From Hyphomicrobiales bacterium (GTDB taxonomy: Bacteria > Pseudomonadota > Alphaproteobacteria > Rhizobiales > Rhizobiaceae), in assembly GCA_900466005.1 (NCBI GenBank), contig UEGQ01000003.1:620001-684000 (forward strand): a stretch of 64,000 nt of DNA. The letters are read 5' to 3'. Made by a program: the position numbers and the translations under genes. The number at the start of each line of letters is the position of its first letter. Position 1 is the stretch's first letter. Shown one piece after another: positions 23,304-31,588 of the stretch. The notes under the pieces are model-generated. The model saw only the letters and a list, made by a program, of their open reading frames with translations, was not told the DNA's origin and did not search any database.

Positions 23304-24080
23304 CTATGCACCGGTCCAGTGGTCCGCGAGCACCTGCCAGTGCCGGAGCCCGTCGATCACGCCGTCGGCCCGGGCACGATCGGCGACGAAGATGTCGTCG
23401 CGTTCCTCAGCGAGCCGGCGCAGTACGGAATGCCCATTCGAGGGGATTATGCCGCGCACGCCGTCGAGAAGGAACATGCCGAGGTCGTTGCCGGTGTCGC
23501 CGGCGACGACCGTCTCATGCAGGCCGATGCCGAGCTCTTCGCAAAGCCAGGTCAGCGCCTTGCCCTTGTCTGCGTTGCCGGGCAGCACGTCGAGGTCGCG
23601 TCCGCTCGAATAGACGAGCTTCACCGACAGGCCCTCGGCGCGCAGTTCTTCTTCCAGTGCCTCGATGCGTTCGAGCGGGGCATCGTGGAAATACCAGCTG
23701 GACTTGAGCGCATGCTGGTAGTGTTCCGGTTGGCGCCTGATGCCGGGCAGGGACTGCAGCCGCTCCGCGATCCGGAGCGGGTCATAGTCGCTGTCGAGCG
23801 AAGCGGCATAGGCTGCCGCGATGTCCGGCACCGTCGCGGCGTGCATCATCGTGCCGACGCCGCCGATGAGGTAATCGGCCTCCGGCAGGCCCTCCTTGGC
23901 GATGAAAGCCAATATGTCCTCGATCAGACGGCCGCTGTTGTAGACGAGCAGCGGGCGGCTGTCAGGATCGAGGCTCTCCCAGTAATCAGCGAACCGCCGG
24001 GAGGCGTCACGATCCCCGGCGAGCGTGCCGTCGAGGTCGGAGGAGAAAATCCGTGCCGGGTTCAGTCGCCGTCGTTCCAT
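23304..24080 (-). CDS. mfppA: Mannosylfructose-phosphate phosphatase (HAD, sucrose-phosphatase type)
   Basis: A 258-residue HAD-IIB phosphatase of the sucrose-phosphate phosphatase group. It has motif I FSSDLDGTLAGD (nucleophile Asp), motif II LLVYNSGR, a conserved Lys near NADKGKALTWL, and motif IV VVAGDTGNDLGMF. Paired with the upstream glycosyltransferase, with which it overlaps by 19 bases, it matches the Agrobacterium tumefaciens pair that makes the osmolyte mannosylfructose (beta-D-fructofuranosyl alpha-D-mannopyranoside). The phosphatase would remove the 6F-phosphate. The assignment rests on gene pairing and family; sucrose-6-phosphate is the alternative substrate. Confidence 0.85.
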   Translation of the reverse strand: MERRRLNPARIFSSDLDGTLAGDRDASRRFADYWESLDPDSRPLLVYNSGRLIEDILAFIAKEGLPEADYLIGGVGTMMHAATVPDIAAAYAASLDSDYDPLRIAERLQSLPGIRRQPEHYQHALKSSWYFHDAPLERIEALEEELRAEGLSVKLVYSSGRDLDVLPGNADKGKALTWLCEELGIGLHETVVAGDTGNDLGMFLLDGVRGIIPSNGHSVLRRLAEERDDIFVADRARADGVIDGLRHWQVLADHWTGA

Positions 24081-25402
24081 GGTTCATCCCAGTCCGCGTC
24101 ATCGAGCGCCTGCGCCACCGGGCGGCCTTCGACAAGCGCCACGAGCTGTTGGGCGATCCCGGTCCAGGTGAAGAGGCTGCGGGCCTTGTGGGCGCCCATG
24201 CGCGACAGGCGACCGTAGAGGCGCGGATGCTTCAACGGTTTCATCATCGTGATGCCGAGATCCTCCTTGTCGAAGGGATCGGCAAATAGCGCGTGCCGGC
24301 CGTAGCTGACCGCACGGAAGAGGCCGCCGTGAACGGTGACCACGGTTGGCGTGCCGCTGGCCATGGCCTCGATCGCCGTCATGCCGAACGGCTCGTAGCG
24401 GCTTGACAGCACGAAAAGGTCGGCTGCGCGGTAATGATCCGGCAATTCTTCGTCGGGGATGAAACCGGAGAAATCCACGCGGTCGGAGAGTCCCAAGGCC
24501 TGTACTTGCTCGTGCAATTGCTTGAGAAGGGCGCTTTCCTGGGCGTCGAGATTCTCGCCTCCGAGCGCCAGCCGAAGCCGTGCGTCGGGAATGCGGCTCG
24601 CAAGTACCGAAAAGCCGTCGATGAGGAGGTCGTAGCCCTTGTTGGTGGCAAGCCGCCCGAGGGCCAGCACCACGTGGTCGGAAAAGCCGAGCCGTTGCCG
24701 GATCATCTGACGCGACGCCTGTGAGACCGGGAAGAACCGGTTGTCGTCGTAGCCGGGCGGGATCATGTGGACGCGGCTGCGCGCGAGCCCGTAATCGTCG
24801 AGCAGCATGTCGAGCTGGATCGGTGTGGTGGCGATCACCAGCTGGCAGCTTCGGTAGATGATCAGCTCGTGCTGGATGCGTTCGCGGAAGTTGAACTCTT
24901 CCTCGAACTTGTCGGCGCGCTCGGGATAATCCGTCTCCATCTGACGCTTCTTCCAGATGCCGAGCGAATGCGGCGTGTGGATGTGCGGGATCGAGAGCGC
25001 CTCGGAAAGCCGTTGGCCTGCGACGCCGCCGTCCCAGTAGTGGCTGTTGACGAAGAGATAGGACAGGTTCTCGTTCTTGATGAAGCGTAGCGCCTTCTCG
25101 CCCCACTCCGTCAGGTGCCGGTGCAGGTACTCCTTCGGAATGAAGTCCGGTCCGCCACAGGGAATGCGGATCACCCGCACATTGTCGTCGACGATGTCGA
25201 CCGGCGGCTGGTCCTCGAAGAGTCGGGTGTAAATGTCGACCTTGTGCCCGAGCTGGCCGAGCTTCTTGGCCAGTTCGAGGACGTAGACCACTTGCCCACC
25301 GGTATCGGCGGCGCCGAGTGGCGGATGGGCGGCGACGTAACCGTGAGTCGAGACGAGCGCGATCCGCGGCGTTTCGATCAGTGCGTTGATTGTATTCGTC
25401 AT
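24062..25402 (-). CDS. mfpsA: Mannosylfructose-phosphate synthase (GT4 glycosyltransferase)
   Basis: A 446-residue GT-B fold, family 4 retaining glycosyltransferase of the sucrose-phosphate-synthase type. The N-terminal HGYVAAHPPLGAADTGGQVVYVLELAKKLG is the acceptor-side motif of that group. The C-terminal half has LALGRLATNKGYDLLIDGF and the donor-binding E-x7-E motif EPFGMTAIEAMASGTPTVVT. In Agrobacterium the homologue joins GDP-mannose and fructose 6-phosphate. Length and the downstream phosphatase fit that enzyme. The product is a compatible solute, so the pair probably supports osmotic or desiccation tolerance. A candidate stress promoter lies just upstream. Confidence 0.87.
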   Translation of the reverse strand: MTNTINALIETPRIALVSTHGYVAAHPPLGAADTGGQVVYVLELAKKLGQLGHKVDIYTRLFEDQPPVDIVDDNVRVIRIPCGGPDFIPKEYLHRHLTEWGEKALRFIKNENLSYLFVNSHYWDGGVAGQRLSEALSIPHIHTPHSLGIWKKRQMETDYPERADKFEEEFNFRERIQHELIIYRSCQLVIATTPIQLDMLLDDYGLARSRVHMIPPGYDDNRFFPVSQASRQMIRQRLGFSDHVVLALGRLATNKGYDLLIDGFSVLASRIPDARLRLALGGENLDAQESALLKQLHEQVQALGLSDRVDFSGFIPDEELPDHYRAADLFVLSSRYEPFGMTAIEAMASGTPTVVTVHGGLFRAVSYGRHALFADPFDKEDLGITMMKPLKHPRLYGRLSRMGAHKARSLFTWTGIAQQLVALVEGRPVAQALDDADWDEPWNDGD

Positions 25403-25443
25403 CCTGGAACAGTAGAAATTTGGTTCATAAAAGGCAAGTTTCT

Positions 25444-25469
25444 AATGCCGGAACAAGGAACTTTGTTCC
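25444..25469 (-). promoter_or_regulatory. Candidate EcfG/RpoE2 general-stress promoter for mfpsA
   Basis: On the minus strand GGAAC (25469-25465), a 17-base spacer and CATT (25447-25444) approximate the RpoE2/EcfG consensus GGAAC-N16/17-cgTT. The start point would be about 35 bases before the mfpsA ATG. The GGAAC also belongs to an inverted repeat (GGAACAA-AGTTCC-TTGTTCC), so the block could instead be an operator or the end of the lut transcript. Confidence 0.4.
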
Positions 25470-25544
25470 TAAACGAGAACGAAATTTCTATTTTGTGCCT
25501 GGTGGCGGCAACGAGACAGGACGGCCCGCAGGCCATCCGAAGCT

Positions 25545-26228
25545 TCATGCGGAAGGTTCGCCGACGATGACGATGTGCAGCGCCCGCGGCCCGTGGGCAC
25601 CGAGAAGCAGCGTCTGCTCGATGTCGGCGGAGCGCGACGGACCGGTGACGAAGTTCACGGTGCGCGGCATCGCGGCCTTGCCGTTCACTGCCCGTAGCCG
25701 CGACCAGATCGCTTCCATGTCGCCGGCGATGTCGCGAGCGTCGAGCACGACGATGTGGTGCTCGGGCAGGAAGGTCAGGGTCACCGGATTGTCCGGGCCG
25801 GAAAGGAGCGCGAGCGTTCCCGTCTCGGCGATCGCGCCGAAGGCATGGCTGACGGCGGCAAGGTCGTGACCGTCGGAGGCGCCGTGGCGGATTTCGAGCG
25901 TGCGTTCCTCGCCCCATGGTGCAACGGCGAGCCGTGGATCGTTTCCGATCCGCACGGAGGCCGGCAGGTTGCGGCCTTTCAGATAGTCCGCGACCGCGGC
26001 AGGCAGTGCCGGGAGATCGGCGATGCGCGTGGTGCTGGCATTGTACTTTTCCGCCATCGCCACAAAGAGGTCGAGGCGTGCCGCGCCCGGCAGCTGGCCA
26101 CGGGCGGGAATGATGCCGCGCGGCGTTTCGGCGAGGCGTGAAGCGACCGCAGAGCGGCGCGCTGAATCGTCCGGCGAAGCCTTCAGCGAGGCGCGGACCT
26201 TCTTGAGAATTGCCGATTTGCCGTCCAT
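25545..26228 (-). CDS. lutC: Lactate utilization protein C (LUD domain)
   Basis: A 227-residue LUD-domain protein, the small third component of the LutABC iron-sulfur L-lactate oxidation complex. It has the conserved FGAIAETGTLALLSGPDNP and LTFLPEHHIVVLDARDI, plus the C-terminal NFVTGPSRSADIEQTLLLGAHGPRALHIVIV typical of LutC/YkgG. I chose the ATG at 26228; a GTG at 26237 would overlap the lutB stop. It is the last gene of the minus-strand unit gntR-lutA-lutB-lutC. Confidence 0.92.
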   Translation of the reverse strand: MDGKSAILKKVRASLKASPDDSARRSAVASRLAETPRGIIPARGQLPGAARLDLFVAMAEKYNASTTRIADLPALPAAVADYLKGRNLPASVRIGNDPRLAVAPWGEERTLEIRHGASDGHDLAAVSHAFGAIAETGTLALLSGPDNPVTLTFLPEHHIVVLDARDIAGDMEAIWSRLRAVNGKAAMPRTVNFVTGPSRSADIEQTLLLGAHGPRALHIVIVGEPSA

Positions 26229-26233
26229 GACGC

Positions 26234-27664
26234 TCACGCCTCCTGCCTGTTTGCCTGCCGTTCGGCCCATTGCTGCACAAAGGTCCGGCCTTCCGGTGCA
26301 GGCAGGTCGCGGTATTTCGTCCAGCCGGTGGCGAGCGGCAAGCTGACGATCCGCCGCTTGTCGCCGCCGAGCATCGCGAGCGTCCGGGCGCCGAGCGAGG
26401 CTGCCAGCCGGTAGAGTGCCGGCCGCTTGGCGAAGAAGGCCCAGAGGCCGAGGCCGTAGCGGCTCGTCGCCGGCGTGAGGTGCCGCTCGAATTCCCGCTC
26501 GCGCCAGTGCCGCATCATTTTCGGCAGCGGGATGCGCATCGGGCAGACGCTCTCGCAACGCCCGCAGAAGGTCGAGGCGTTCGGCAGGTGGCCGGACTGG
26601 TCGATGCCGAAGAGAGACGGCGTGAGCACGGCGCCCATAGGACCGGGATAGACCGATCCGTAGGCGTGGCCGCCGACCGCGTGATAGACCGGGCAGTGGT
26701 TCATGCAGGCGCCGCAGCGGATGCAGCGCAGCATCTCCTCGAACTCGGTACCGAGCATGGCCGAGCGGCCGTTGTCGAGCAGCACGACGTGGTATTCGTC
26801 CGGACCGTCGGGATCTTCCGGACGACGCGGGCCGGTGGAGAACGTGGTGTAGACGGACATGTCCTGGCCGGTCGCCGAACGGGCGAGCAGGCGGAGGATC
26901 TGCGCGCAGTCCTCGAGCGTCGGCACGATCTTTTCCAGCGAGGCGACGACGACATGCACCTTGCCGAGCGTCTGGGTGAGGTCGCCGTTGCCCTCGTTGG
27001 TGACGATGACCGAGGTGCCGGTCTCGGCGATCAGGAAGTTCGCGCCGGTGATGCCGACATCCGCCTGGAAATAGCGCTTGCGCAGCACCTCGCGCGCCTC
27101 GGAGAGCAGCGTTTCCGGCGCGGTCAGGTCGCGGTCGGCCGGCAAATGGGTGTGGACGCGGCGGAAATCGGCCTCGACCTGGTCCTTGTTGAGGTGCACG
27201 GCCGGCGCGATGATATGGCTCGGATGCTCGCCGCGCAGCTGGATGATGTATTCGCCGAGGTCGGTCTCGACCGGCTCGACACCCTGGGTTTCGAGGAATT
27301 CGTTGAGGTTGATCTCCTCGGTGATCATCGACTTGCCCTTGGTGACCGTCTTTGCGTTCACCTTGCGGCAGATGTCGAGGATGATCCGGCGGGCGTCTTC
27401 CGCGCTCTCGGCCCAGTGGACGTGGCCGCCGGCCGCCTTCACCTTCGCCTCGTAGGCTTCGAGATAGAGGTCGAGATGGGCGAGCGTGTGGTTCTTGATG
27501 TCGCGGGCGTTGTCGCGCAGGAGGTCGAATTCGGGAAGTGCGGCGGCGGCGGTCGCGCGCTTGGCGATGAAGCCGGTCTCGACGTTCTTCAGAGCCTTCT
27601 GGAGCTGCGGGTCGTGGAGGGCGGCGACGCTATTTTCCTTGAACTGCGGTGCGGTGAACTGCAT
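26234..27664 (-). CDS. lutB: Lactate utilization protein B (LutB/LldF, 4Fe-4S)
   Basis: A 476-residue iron-sulfur protein, the central subunit of the LutABC L-lactate dehydrogenase. The N-terminal LUD domain includes GITGANFLIAETGTSVIVTNEGN. Then come two 4Fe-4S ferredoxin-type motifs, CIRCGACMNHCPVYH (about residue 310) and FCGRCESVCPMRIPLP, followed by a C-terminal DUF3390-like tail. It transfers electrons from lactate oxidation toward the respiratory chain. It lies between lutA (11 bases upstream) and lutC, on the same strand. Confidence 0.95.
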   Translation of the reverse strand: MQFTAPQFKENSVAALHDPQLQKALKNVETGFIAKRATAAAALPEFDLLRDNARDIKNHTLAHLDLYLEAYEAKVKAAGGHVHWAESAEDARRIILDICRKVNAKTVTKGKSMITEEINLNEFLETQGVEPVETDLGEYIIQLRGEHPSHIIAPAVHLNKDQVEADFRRVHTHLPADRDLTAPETLLSEAREVLRKRYFQADVGITGANFLIAETGTSVIVTNEGNGDLTQTLGKVHVVVASLEKIVPTLEDCAQILRLLARSATGQDMSVYTTFSTGPRRPEDPDGPDEYHVVLLDNGRSAMLGTEFEEMLRCIRCGACMNHCPVYHAVGGHAYGSVYPGPMGAVLTPSLFGIDQSGHLPNASTFCGRCESVCPMRIPLPKMMRHWREREFERHLTPATSRYGLGLWAFFAKRPALYRLAASLGARTLAMLGGDKRRIVSLPLATGWTKYRDLPAPEGRTFVQQWAERQANRQEA

Positions 27665-27675
27665 CGGCCGAATCC

Positions 27676-28455
27676 TCACTTGCCCGAGCCGGCGATCGGC
27701 GCCGTGTCCGTCATCCCGGCGAGAACCTCCGCCACGTGACGGACCTCTACCTTCGAGCCCTCGCGCCGCAGCTTGCCGGCCATGTTCATGAGACAGCCCA
27801 TGTCGCCGGCGAGCAGGACATCGGCCCCGGCGGCCTCGATGTTCTCCGTCTTCTTGCCGACGATCTTGTTGGAAATGTCGGAATACTTGATGCAAAAGGT
27901 GCCGCCGAAGCCGCAGCAGACGTCGCTGTCGGCCATTTCCTTGAGTTCCAGCCCTTCGACGCCGGCAAGAAGCTTGCGCGGTTGCTTGCTGATGCCGAGT
28001 TCGCGCAAGCCCGAACAGCTGTCGTGATAGGTGACGCTGCCCTCGAAAGTCGCGTCGACCTTGGGAACGAACATCACGTCGGTCAGGAAGGACACGAGTT
28101 CATGAACCTTTTCGGCGAAGGCATGGCTGCGCGCCTCCCAGGCCGGGTCACCCTTGAAAAGCTCGGGATAGTGTTTCTTCAGCATGGCGCCGCAGGAGCC
28201 GGAGGGGGCGACCACGTAGTCGAAGCCCTCGAAGAGCTCGATCACCTGTTTGGCAAGCGCGCGCGTATCCGCCTTGTCGCCGGAATTGTAGGCCGGCTGG
28301 CCGCAGCAGGTCTGTGCCATCGGAACATGCACCTCGCAGCCGGCATCCTCGATCAGCTTGGCGGCGGCAAATCCGACGCTCGGACGGAACAGATCGACGA
28401 GACAGGTGGCGAAGAGGCCGACGCGCGGCCGCACTTTCTGCGGTTCTGGGGTCAT
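27676..28455 (-). CDS. lutA: Lactate utilization protein A (LutA, CCG-domain)
   Basis: A 259-residue protein of the LutA/YkgE type with two CCG domains (cysteine-rich, as in heterodisulfide reductase and GlcF). The first has VPMAQTCCGQPAYNSGD, the second DVCCGFGGTFCIKY, with HDSCSGLREL before it. These bind an unusual iron-sulfur cluster in the complex that oxidises L-lactate to pyruvate. Its ATG overlaps the stop of the GntR gene (ATGA at 28452-28455), showing translational coupling to the regulator. Together they form gntR-lutABC. Confidence 0.95.
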   Translation of the reverse strand: MTPEPQKVRPRVGLFATCLVDLFRPSVGFAAAKLIEDAGCEVHVPMAQTCCGQPAYNSGDKADTRALAKQVIELFEGFDYVVAPSGSCGAMLKKHYPELFKGDPAWEARSHAFAEKVHELVSFLTDVMFVPKVDATFEGSVTYHDSCSGLRELGISKQPRKLLAGVEGLELKEMADSDVCCGFGGTFCIKYSDISNKIVGKKTENIEAAGADVLLAGDMGCLMNMAGKLRREGSKVEVRHVAEVLAGMTDTAPIAGSGK

Positions 28456-29306
28456 TTGGAAAGGTCCGTTCCTTCGGTTGTCGTCTGTTTCGAGGCACGG
28501 CCGGAAACCGGCTGTGCCGCGCGGCTCAGGAGCCGCAGGCGTGCGACACGGCCGCGTTCGTCGGCGCGGCTTGCATCCTCCACGGCCTGCATCACGAAAT
28601 CGATATGGGCCTGGGCGGCCCGCTTGGCGCCTTCGCCGTCGCCGGCGACGATCGCCTCGTAGATCGCCAGATGCTGCTGCAACAGCCGCTCGCCGGCGTC
28701 CTCCAGCGCGAACACCGCCTTCCTGTTGAAGAAGATGCCCTGCGAGAGCAGCCGGTAGCAGGCGCGCATCGTGTGCAGCAGGATGACGTTGTGTGCAGCC
28801 TCGCCGATCGCATTGTGGAATTCGATGTCGGCGGCGAGTTCGCCCTCGGCCGAGCCGCTTTCGTGCGCCCGCCGCATGTCCGCGATGATGCGGGCGAGAA
28901 GCGCCTTGTCGGTCTCGGTCGCGCGTCGCGCCGCAAGCTCCGCGGTGAGGCCTTCGAGTTCGCGGCGGTATTCGAGATAGTCGCGCGCGGCGCGCTGATG
29001 GCGTGAGATGAGTTCGGTCACGGGTTTCGAGAACACCTGGCCGATAATGTCCGCAACGAAGGTGCCGCCACCGTGCTGGCTGACGAGCAGGCCGCGCGCT
29101 TCCAGTTCCTTGAGCGCTTCGCGAAGAATGGGACGTGAGACGTCGAAAGCCTGTGCCATGTCGCGCTCGCCGGGCAGGCGGTCGCCGTCGCGCAGTACAC
29201 CGTCGAGGATCAGCTGCTCGATCTGCAGCACCACCTCGTCGGCCGTGCGACTGTGGCTGATCTGGGTGAAAAGTCCCCGATCGCTCTCGGCATCCGTCTC
29301 GGTCAC
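28452..29306 (-). CDS. GntR-family (FadR/FCD) regulator of the lut operon
   Basis: A 284-residue regulator with a winged helix-turn-helix (residues 25-90: LPGERDMAQAFDVSRPILREALKELEARGLL) and a C-terminal FCD ligand domain with metal-type histidines (ADIEFHNAIGEAAHN, HLAIYEAI). It resembles LldR/PdhR-type repressors that sense lactate or related acids. I chose the GTG at 29306 because AAGGAG lies six bases before it; an ATG at 29327 would add seven residues and has no such site. It is first in the operon and overlaps lutA. A candidate operator lies upstream at 29350-29368. Confidence 0.88.
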   Translation of the reverse strand: MTETDAESDRGLFTQISHSRTADEVVLQIEQLILDGVLRDGDRLPGERDMAQAFDVSRPILREALKELEARGLLVSQHGGGTFVADIIGQVFSKPVTELISRHQRAARDYLEYRRELEGLTAELAARRATETDKALLARIIADMRRAHESGSAEGELAADIEFHNAIGEAAHNVILLHTMRACYRLLSQGIFFNRKAVFALEDAGERLLQQHLAIYEAIVAGDGEGAKRAAQAHIDFVMQAVEDASRADERGRVARLRLLSRAAQPVSGRASKQTTTEGTDLSK

Positions 29307-29349
29307 GCCATTCTCCTTCGGGCGCATGTGTAGCAAGCGCCCGAAGGAT

Positions 29350-29368
29350 TGGTCAATTAATTTGTCCA
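29350..29368. promoter_or_regulatory. Candidate operator of the lut GntR regulator
   Basis: TGGTCAA-TTAAT-TTGTCCA is a 7-5-7 inverted repeat with one mismatch (TGGTCAA against TGGACAA). It has the TGGTC...CCA shape of FadR-family operators and lies 44 bases before the gntR start codon, where an autoregulatory site is expected. Confidence 0.45.
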
Positions 29369-29396
29369 GTTTGAAAGGTTGAGCTTCGAGGGCTCG

Positions 29397-30077
29397 TCAG
29401 CCGAAGGTGAGGAAGAACTTCGAGTACGGCGCCTTCAATCCGCCGATCGCCGCCTTGGTCGCCGCGGCATCGTTGTTCGTCGCCGCACCGCGCAGTTTGG
29501 CGACGCTCGTCTCGACGGCGCCGAGCAGGGTCTCGAAGTTGCTGTCGGCGTCCCTCGGCGGATGCGCCTTGATGTCGGAGAGGAGGTATTCCAGCACGGC
29601 GGCTTCCTCGCGCACCGCGATGGTGTCGGCGGCATCCATGCCGAGAACCTTTTCCATGCGTGCGTGGTAGGCGTTCATGCGGTCGGAAAAGCTGTAGATG
29701 TCGTTGCGCAGGTGCAGTTCGCCGATTTCGTCGCGAATGCCCTCGAGCGTGGCGTGTGCCTTGGCGAGATCGCCGCCGGCGACCTGGGCCGAGGCGCTCT
29801 CGGCGATCGCCGTCACCTTTTTCATCGTGTCGGGAAATGCAGCATCGTCGACGTACTGGGGCGGCGCCGGCAACGCCGCAAGCGCCGACCATGCCTTGGT
29901 GAAACGGTCGAGCGCGGCGGCGGATTCGGAATTGCCGCCCGTGTTGGTCGCGAAGAGGGCCGCCCGGTAGTCGCCGTAGGCTGTCCGCAGCCTGGCCTCG
30001 AAATCCCGGACCTCCCCGGCCATCGCAGGCACGGCGAGGACAAGGGCGACCAGAAGGGCGGGCATTGAACGTTTCAT
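29397..30077 (-). CDS. Secreted helical protein of unknown function
   Basis: I do not recognise this 226-residue protein. It begins with a signal peptide (MKRSMPALLVALVLAVPAMA, cleavage after AMA near residue 20) and continues as a mostly alpha-helical, acidic periplasmic domain. Notable stretches are FEARLRTAYGDYRAALFATN, GELHLRNDIYSFSDRMNAYHARMEKVLG and a C-terminal LKAPYSKFFLTFG. Ordered Leu/Ala heptads with a few conserved-looking His and Tyr resemble four-helix periplasmic proteins such as imelysin or cytochrome b562 types, but no heme motif is present. The ATG at 30077 follows AGGAGGAT. Confidence 0.65.
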   Translation of the reverse strand: MKRSMPALLVALVLAVPAMAGEVRDFEARLRTAYGDYRAALFATNTGGNSESAAALDRFTKAWSALAALPAPPQYVDDAAFPDTMKKVTAIAESASAQVAGGDLAKAHATLEGIRDEIGELHLRNDIYSFSDRMNAYHARMEKVLGMDAADTIAVREEAAVLEYLLSDIKAHPPRDADSNFETLLGAVETSVAKLRGAATNNDAAATKAAIGGLKAPYSKFFLTFG

Positions 30078-30306
30078 CGGGTATCCTCCTTCACGGGGCA
30101 TTCGTCGTCGGTATTCCGCGCCAGGGCAGCGGCGCACGTTGCCGATATTCATGGCAGCAGTCTCGAAAAACAGCAACAACAACGATGCGCATGTCGCCTA
30201 AGTGCGACGAATGTAAGGCCCTGTGGCAAACCACCCCCTGACGGGCGGACGCGACATTTGCTAGAAGGAGCGGATTGGTCGCAGAACCTGAAGCTGGGAG
30301 TTGGGA

Positions 30307-31581
30307 TTGGATACCGGAAAACTTGCATTTCCCGCCGCACCGGAGCGGGCGATTGCCCTCGGCGAAATCCACGCCCGGCCCTTTCCTCTCGTCAAGTCGT
30401 CACGGGTGATCCTGCAACTCGCCTTCATGATGGACGGCGGCGCGGCGGTGCACCACAGCGTGCTCGCGGAACTGTCGCGGGCCGCCGGTGTGTCGCCGCC
30501 CGATCGTGCCTCACGGCATCATGCGATGGCCTGGGGTGCGGGCACGCTGCGCTGGGAACGGCACACCGAATTCTCCGCCTGGCTCTGGGAGGGGCCGGCG
30601 CCGGAGAATTTCGGCGGCGACATTACCATCCACCCCTTCGGCAGCGCCTTTTCCGCGCCCGGCCCGCTGATCTCCGGCATCCGGCTGGAAATCCGCCCCG
30701 AGGGCAAGGAGGCGACGATGGCGATCGGCAGCTTCGATCCCGCGAGCCTCTGCTACAGCGAAGTGAAGAAGGGGCAGGCAACCGTCGTCACCGACTTCCG
30801 GCAGGATGGCGACGGATTGACCCGCATCCTGGTCATCGACCGCGGGCTCAACGATGCGGGCCGCGGGGCACTGGTGCAGCGGCTTCTCGACATCGAGACT
30901 TACCGGACGCTCGCCATGCTGGGCCTGCCGCTCGCTCAGACCCTTTCGCCGGATATCCGCCGCATCGAGGATGGATTGACCGCCGTCACCCAGCGTATGA
31001 AAGGTCATGCGCGGGAGGAGGCCGACTCGATGCTCGGCGAGATCACGCGGCTCGCCGCAGAACTCGAGGCGAACGCCGCGCTCAGTCTCTACCGTTTCGG
31101 CGCGAGCAGAGCCTATGACGGCATCGTGCGCGAGCGTATCAAGACGCTCGACGAGAGCTCCGTGCCCGGTTTCGAGACCATCGGTTCTTTCCTCGAACGA
31201 CGACTGGCGCCGGCCATGCGCACCTGCCAGTCGGTCGAGGAGCGGCAGGCCAACCTCTCGCGCAAGCTGTCACGCGCCACCGGCCTCGTCCGCAGCTGGA
31301 TCGACGTGGAACTGGAGCGACAGAATTCCGATCTGCTCGCCACCATGAACCGCCGCGCCGAGATGCAGCTTCGCCTGCAGCAGACGGTCGAAGGCCTCTC
31401 CGTCGCGGCGATCTCCTATTATGTCGTCGGGCTGATTGGCTATCTGGTCAAGGCGGTGAGCCATGAGGTCATACCCGTCGATCCGGGCATTATCACCGGG
31501 CTTTCCGTTCCCTTCGTCGTGCTCGGCGTCTGGCTGGTCGTGCGGCGAATCCGTAAGCACCACGCCGAGGACGGGGAATAA
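30307..31581 (+). CDS. DUF3422 family membrane-anchored protein
   Basis: A 424-residue DUF3422 protein. The N-terminal part has LGEIHARPFPLV and a RASRHHAMAWGAGTLRWERHTEFSAW stretch characteristic of the family. The C-terminal 110 residues contain a helical coiled region (MNRRAEMQLRLQQTVEGLSVAAISYYVVGLIGYLVKA) and a final hydrophobic helix (GLSVPFVVLGVWLVV), so two membrane segments anchor it. The function is unknown. The likely start is TTG at 30307, six bases after GGGAG; a TTG at 30301 is also in frame. It is convergent with the LysR gene, 7 bases away. Confidence 0.85.
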   Translation: MDTGKLAFPAAPERAIALGEIHARPFPLVKSSRVILQLAFMMDGGAAVHHSVLAELSRAAGVSPPDRASRHHAMAWGAGTLRWERHTEFSAWLWEGPAPENFGGDITIHPFGSAFSAPGPLISGIRLEIRPEGKEATMAIGSFDPASLCYSEVKKGQATVVTDFRQDGDGLTRILVIDRGLNDAGRGALVQRLLDIETYRTLAMLGLPLAQTLSPDIRRIEDGLTAVTQRMKGHAREEADSMLGEITRLAAELEANAALSLYRFGASRAYDGIVRERIKTLDESSVPGFETIGSFLERRLAPAMRTCQSVEERQANLSRKLSRATGLVRSWIDVELERQNSDLLATMNRRAEMQLRLQQTVEGLSVAAISYYVVGLIGYLVKAVSHEVIPVDPGIITGLSVPFVVLGVWLVVRRIRKHHAEDGE

Positions 31582-31588
31582 GGCCGGC

